From: Candidatus Manganitrophus morganii
Lineage (GTDB): Bacteria > Nitrospirota > Nitrospiria > SBBL01 > Manganitrophaceae
Assembly (NCBI GenBank): GCA_021651055.1
Contig: JAJHOH010000001.1
Span: 1,178,001-1,242,000, forward strand
DNA: 64,000 nt
Reading direction: 5' to 3'
Shown: in pieces, positions 62,428 through 64,000 of the stretch
How the letters are laid out: each line of letters opens with the position of its first letter
How positions within the stretch are numbered: the first letter of the stretch is position 1
The notes under the pieces: generated by a model
The model's input: only the letters and a program-made list of their open reading frames with translations
The model's database searches: none
Told to the model about the DNA's origin: nothing
Translations under genes and position numbers: made by a program

Positions 62428-63907
62428 AGAGCGGATCTTGGTGGTCGACGACGAGAGGACCATCCTGGAACTGGGCCAGCGTTTTCTCTCCTCTGAAGGA
62501 TTCGATGTTGAAACCGCCTCTCAAGGGATGCAGGCGATGAAGCTTTTGGAGCAAGGCCCTTATGAAATCCTTCTCACCGATATTCGAATGCCGGGGATGA
62601 GCGGCCTGGAGTTGATGAAGATGGCCCGATCGGTCCGGCCCGAAATCATCATGGTCGTGATCACCGGCCACGGAACGATTACCACCGCCATCGAATCGCT
62701 CAAAATGGGCGCCATGGGATTTATCCTCAAACCGTTCACGCGCCAGGAGCTCCTCTCCGCCATCCACAACGCCCTCGACAAGTACCGGTTGCGTCAGGAA
62801 AACGTCCGGATGAAATCGCTCATGCCGCTCTTTCAGGTCAACCAACAGCTGATGATGCAGACCGATCTCACCCATCTGATGCGCCTGATCGTCGATTTGG
62901 TGAAAACGGAACTCAAAGTGGATCGCGCCAGCATCATGCTTCTGAACGAAAAAACCGGCGAACTCGTCGTGAAAGCCACCACCGGCTTCGAGAATTTGGA
63001 TGAAAACAAGCTAAAAAAACATGTGGGAGAAGGAATCGCCGGATTGGCCGTGGAGAAGAAGCAGCCGATTTTGGTGCAAGGAGGGATCGAAGAAAACCCG
63101 GATCTGAAGGGTCTCCTCGACGATGAAAAGGTCGCGTCCGGACTGGCGGTTCCGATCATGATTCGAAAGAAGGTGATCGGCGTTCTGAATCTTTCTAAAT
63201 TCAACCGCGGCCAGCCGTTGGGGGAGAGCGATCTGGGGCTGATCTCGATCTTTTGCGGACAGGTAGCGGTGGCAATCGAAAATGCGCGCCTCTACCGCGA
63301 CATCCGGAACAGCTATCTTCGAACGCTGCAAGCCCTTGTCGCCGCCATCGAGATCAAAGACCAATTCAGCAAAGGCCATTCCTCCGGGGTGGCGCAATAC
63401 GCGGCGGTCATCGGGAAAGCGCTGCAACTCTCAAAGGGCCGGATGCAAGACTTGATCATTGCCGCGATCCTGCACGATATCGGAAAAATCGGCAGCAGCG
63501 ACGACATTCTAAAAAAGGGGAGCAAGCTCTCCGAGGACGAATTCGAATTAATGAAGTCGCATCCCGGCAATGCCGTCAAAATCCTGGAGACAATCGGCCT
63601 TTCCCGGGAAATTCTCTCCTCGATTCTCCACCATCACGAATGGTGGGACGGAAGCGGATATCCGAAGGGCCTCTCCAGAGAAGAGATTCCGCTCTTCTCT
63701 CGGATCATTGCCATCGCCGATACGATTGACGCCATGACGACTCCCCGCCCCTATCAACAAGCGGTCACGCTGGCCGAAGCGCGGGACGAAATCCGGCGGT
63801 TCAAGGGGAGCCAATTTGATCCGAATCTGGTAGACATTTTCCTGGGAATTGAAGAAAAAACCCTCCTCGATCCGGAATTCTCCGATCTCGATGCCCTTTC
63901 AGGATAA
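62420..63907 (+). CDS. response regulator with GAF and HD-GYP domains
   Basis: 495 residues. Receiver (Asp54, Lys104 region), a GAF domain (~150-300), and an HD-GYP domain: His352-Asp353 (HDIGKIG), then H-H (SILHHHEWWDGSGYPKGL) with GYP at 413-415. HD-GYP proteins hydrolyse c-di-GMP, so the output is likely a drop in this second messenger. It is the partner of the kinase just upstream, overlapping it by 8 nt (ATGTCTAA). Confidence 0.93.
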   Translation: MSKERILVVDDERTILELGQRFLSSEGFDVETASQGMQAMKLLEQGPYEILLTDIRMPGMSGLELMKMARSVRPEIIMVVITGHGTITTAIESLKMGAMGFILKPFTRQELLSAIHNALDKYRLRQENVRMKSLMPLFQVNQQLMMQTDLTHLMRLIVDLVKTELKVDRASIMLLNEKTGELVVKATTGFENLDENKLKKHVGEGIAGLAVEKKQPILVQGGIEENPDLKGLLDDEKVASGLAVPIMIRKKVIGVLNLSKFNRGQPLGESDLGLISIFCGQVAVAIENARLYRDIRNSYLRTLQALVAAIEIKDQFSKGHSSGVAQYAAVIGKALQLSKGRMQDLIIAAILHDIGKIGSSDDILKKGSKLSEDEFELMKSHPGNAVKILETIGLSREILSSILHHHEWWDGSGYPKGLSREEIPLFSRIIAIADTIDAMTTPRPYQQAVTLAEARDEIRRFKGSQFDPNLVDIFLGIEEKTLLDPEFSDLDALSG

Positions 63908-64000
63908 CCCCGGTACTTCGACAAAAAACCTGATACAACCCAATCGTTTAATAAGTTTGAAATATCTTCAGGCTGCTCAAAAAGTTCCAGATGCGAGGCC
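63908..64000. other. end of window, no gene seen
   Basis: 93 bp after the regulator gene with no promoter, hairpin or coding frame recognised. Confidence 0.4.

Noticed and set aside
1-64000. CRISPR arrays, tRNA or rRNA genes, insertion sequences, prophage
   Set aside because: No regularly spaced repeats, cloverleaf-like segments, rRNA cores, transposase or integrase frames were found on either strand by reading. ORF6N is the only gene of a mobile-element type.

Overview
The window reads as chromosomal DNA of a Gram-negative bacterium with roughly 57% G+C: it carries several lipoprotein signal peptides, a TonB/ExbBD system with its outer-membrane receptor, an Omp85-type barrel, a DUF481 outer-membrane protein and type IV pilus/type II secretion parts. 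The mix (C5-type hemL, KamA, NfeD/slipin, large Lhr, NtrC and HD-GYP regulators, pseudopilin/propeller lipoproteins) would fit Nitrospirota or a deltaproteobacterial lineage, but that is an inference and no rRNA is present to settle it. No phage, IS element, CRISPR array, tRNA or rRNA was seen.

Layout. 1-8.2 kb: a partial FAD oxidoreductase, then a surface/secretion region with two related GspG-like pseudopilins, a lipoprotein that joins a HExxH domain, a TolB-like propeller and an Omp85 barrel, and a large BNR-repeat lipoprotein. 8.2-15.8 kb: hemL, an AtpI-like membrane protein, a slipin/NfeD pair, rplI, a JAMM-motif membrane protein coupled to queC, and divergently a pteridine-reductase-like SDR with queD. 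15.8-22.2 kb: a six-gene iron operon (exbB-exbD-tonB-siderophore receptor-PiuC-PepSY protein) behind a promoter with a palindromic Fur box and an intrinsic terminator in the leader. 22.3-30.4 kb: a HELTH lipoprotein, a large Lhr helicase, a small TPR-like lipoprotein, and pilB flanked by two paralogous double zinc-ribbon genes. 30.4-35.2 kb: a minus-strand run of an RF-1-like factor, dcd, kamA, glutaredoxin, an ATP-grasp-like protein and a glycerophosphodiesterase. 35.3-43.5 kb: an ORF6N protein (likely acquired), rmuC, DUF3467, a zinc dehydrogenase, a receiver-PAS-kinase and a UvrD-type helicase-nuclease. 43.5-54.7 kb: HIT protein, TerC, UspA, small membrane proteins, an NtrC-type two-component pair, a ClC channel with CBS domains, DUF481, MscL with a zinc ribbon and a bactofilin-like membrane protein. 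54.8-63.9 kb: an FG-GAP lipoprotein, a MATE exporter, an inositol-phosphatase-family enzyme and a probable sigma54-driven operon of an acyl-ACP-reductase-like enzyme, a seven-helix sensor kinase and a receiver-GAF-HD-GYP regulator.

Two patterns go beyond single genes. First, promoters can be read directly at many genes, and at seven of them (nfeD, lhr, the zinc-ribbon gene at 30148, the ATP-grasp gene, the GDPD gene, the UvrD gene and the suhB-like gene) the -10 box ends 6-7 bases before the start codon with no Shine-Dalgarno sequence, which predicts leaderless mRNAs. Second, the 59-63.9 kb operon places a fatty-aldehyde-type reductase directly upstream of a membrane sensor kinase and a c-di-GMP hydrolase-type response regulator. 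It is the best candidate here for an undescribed signalling system.
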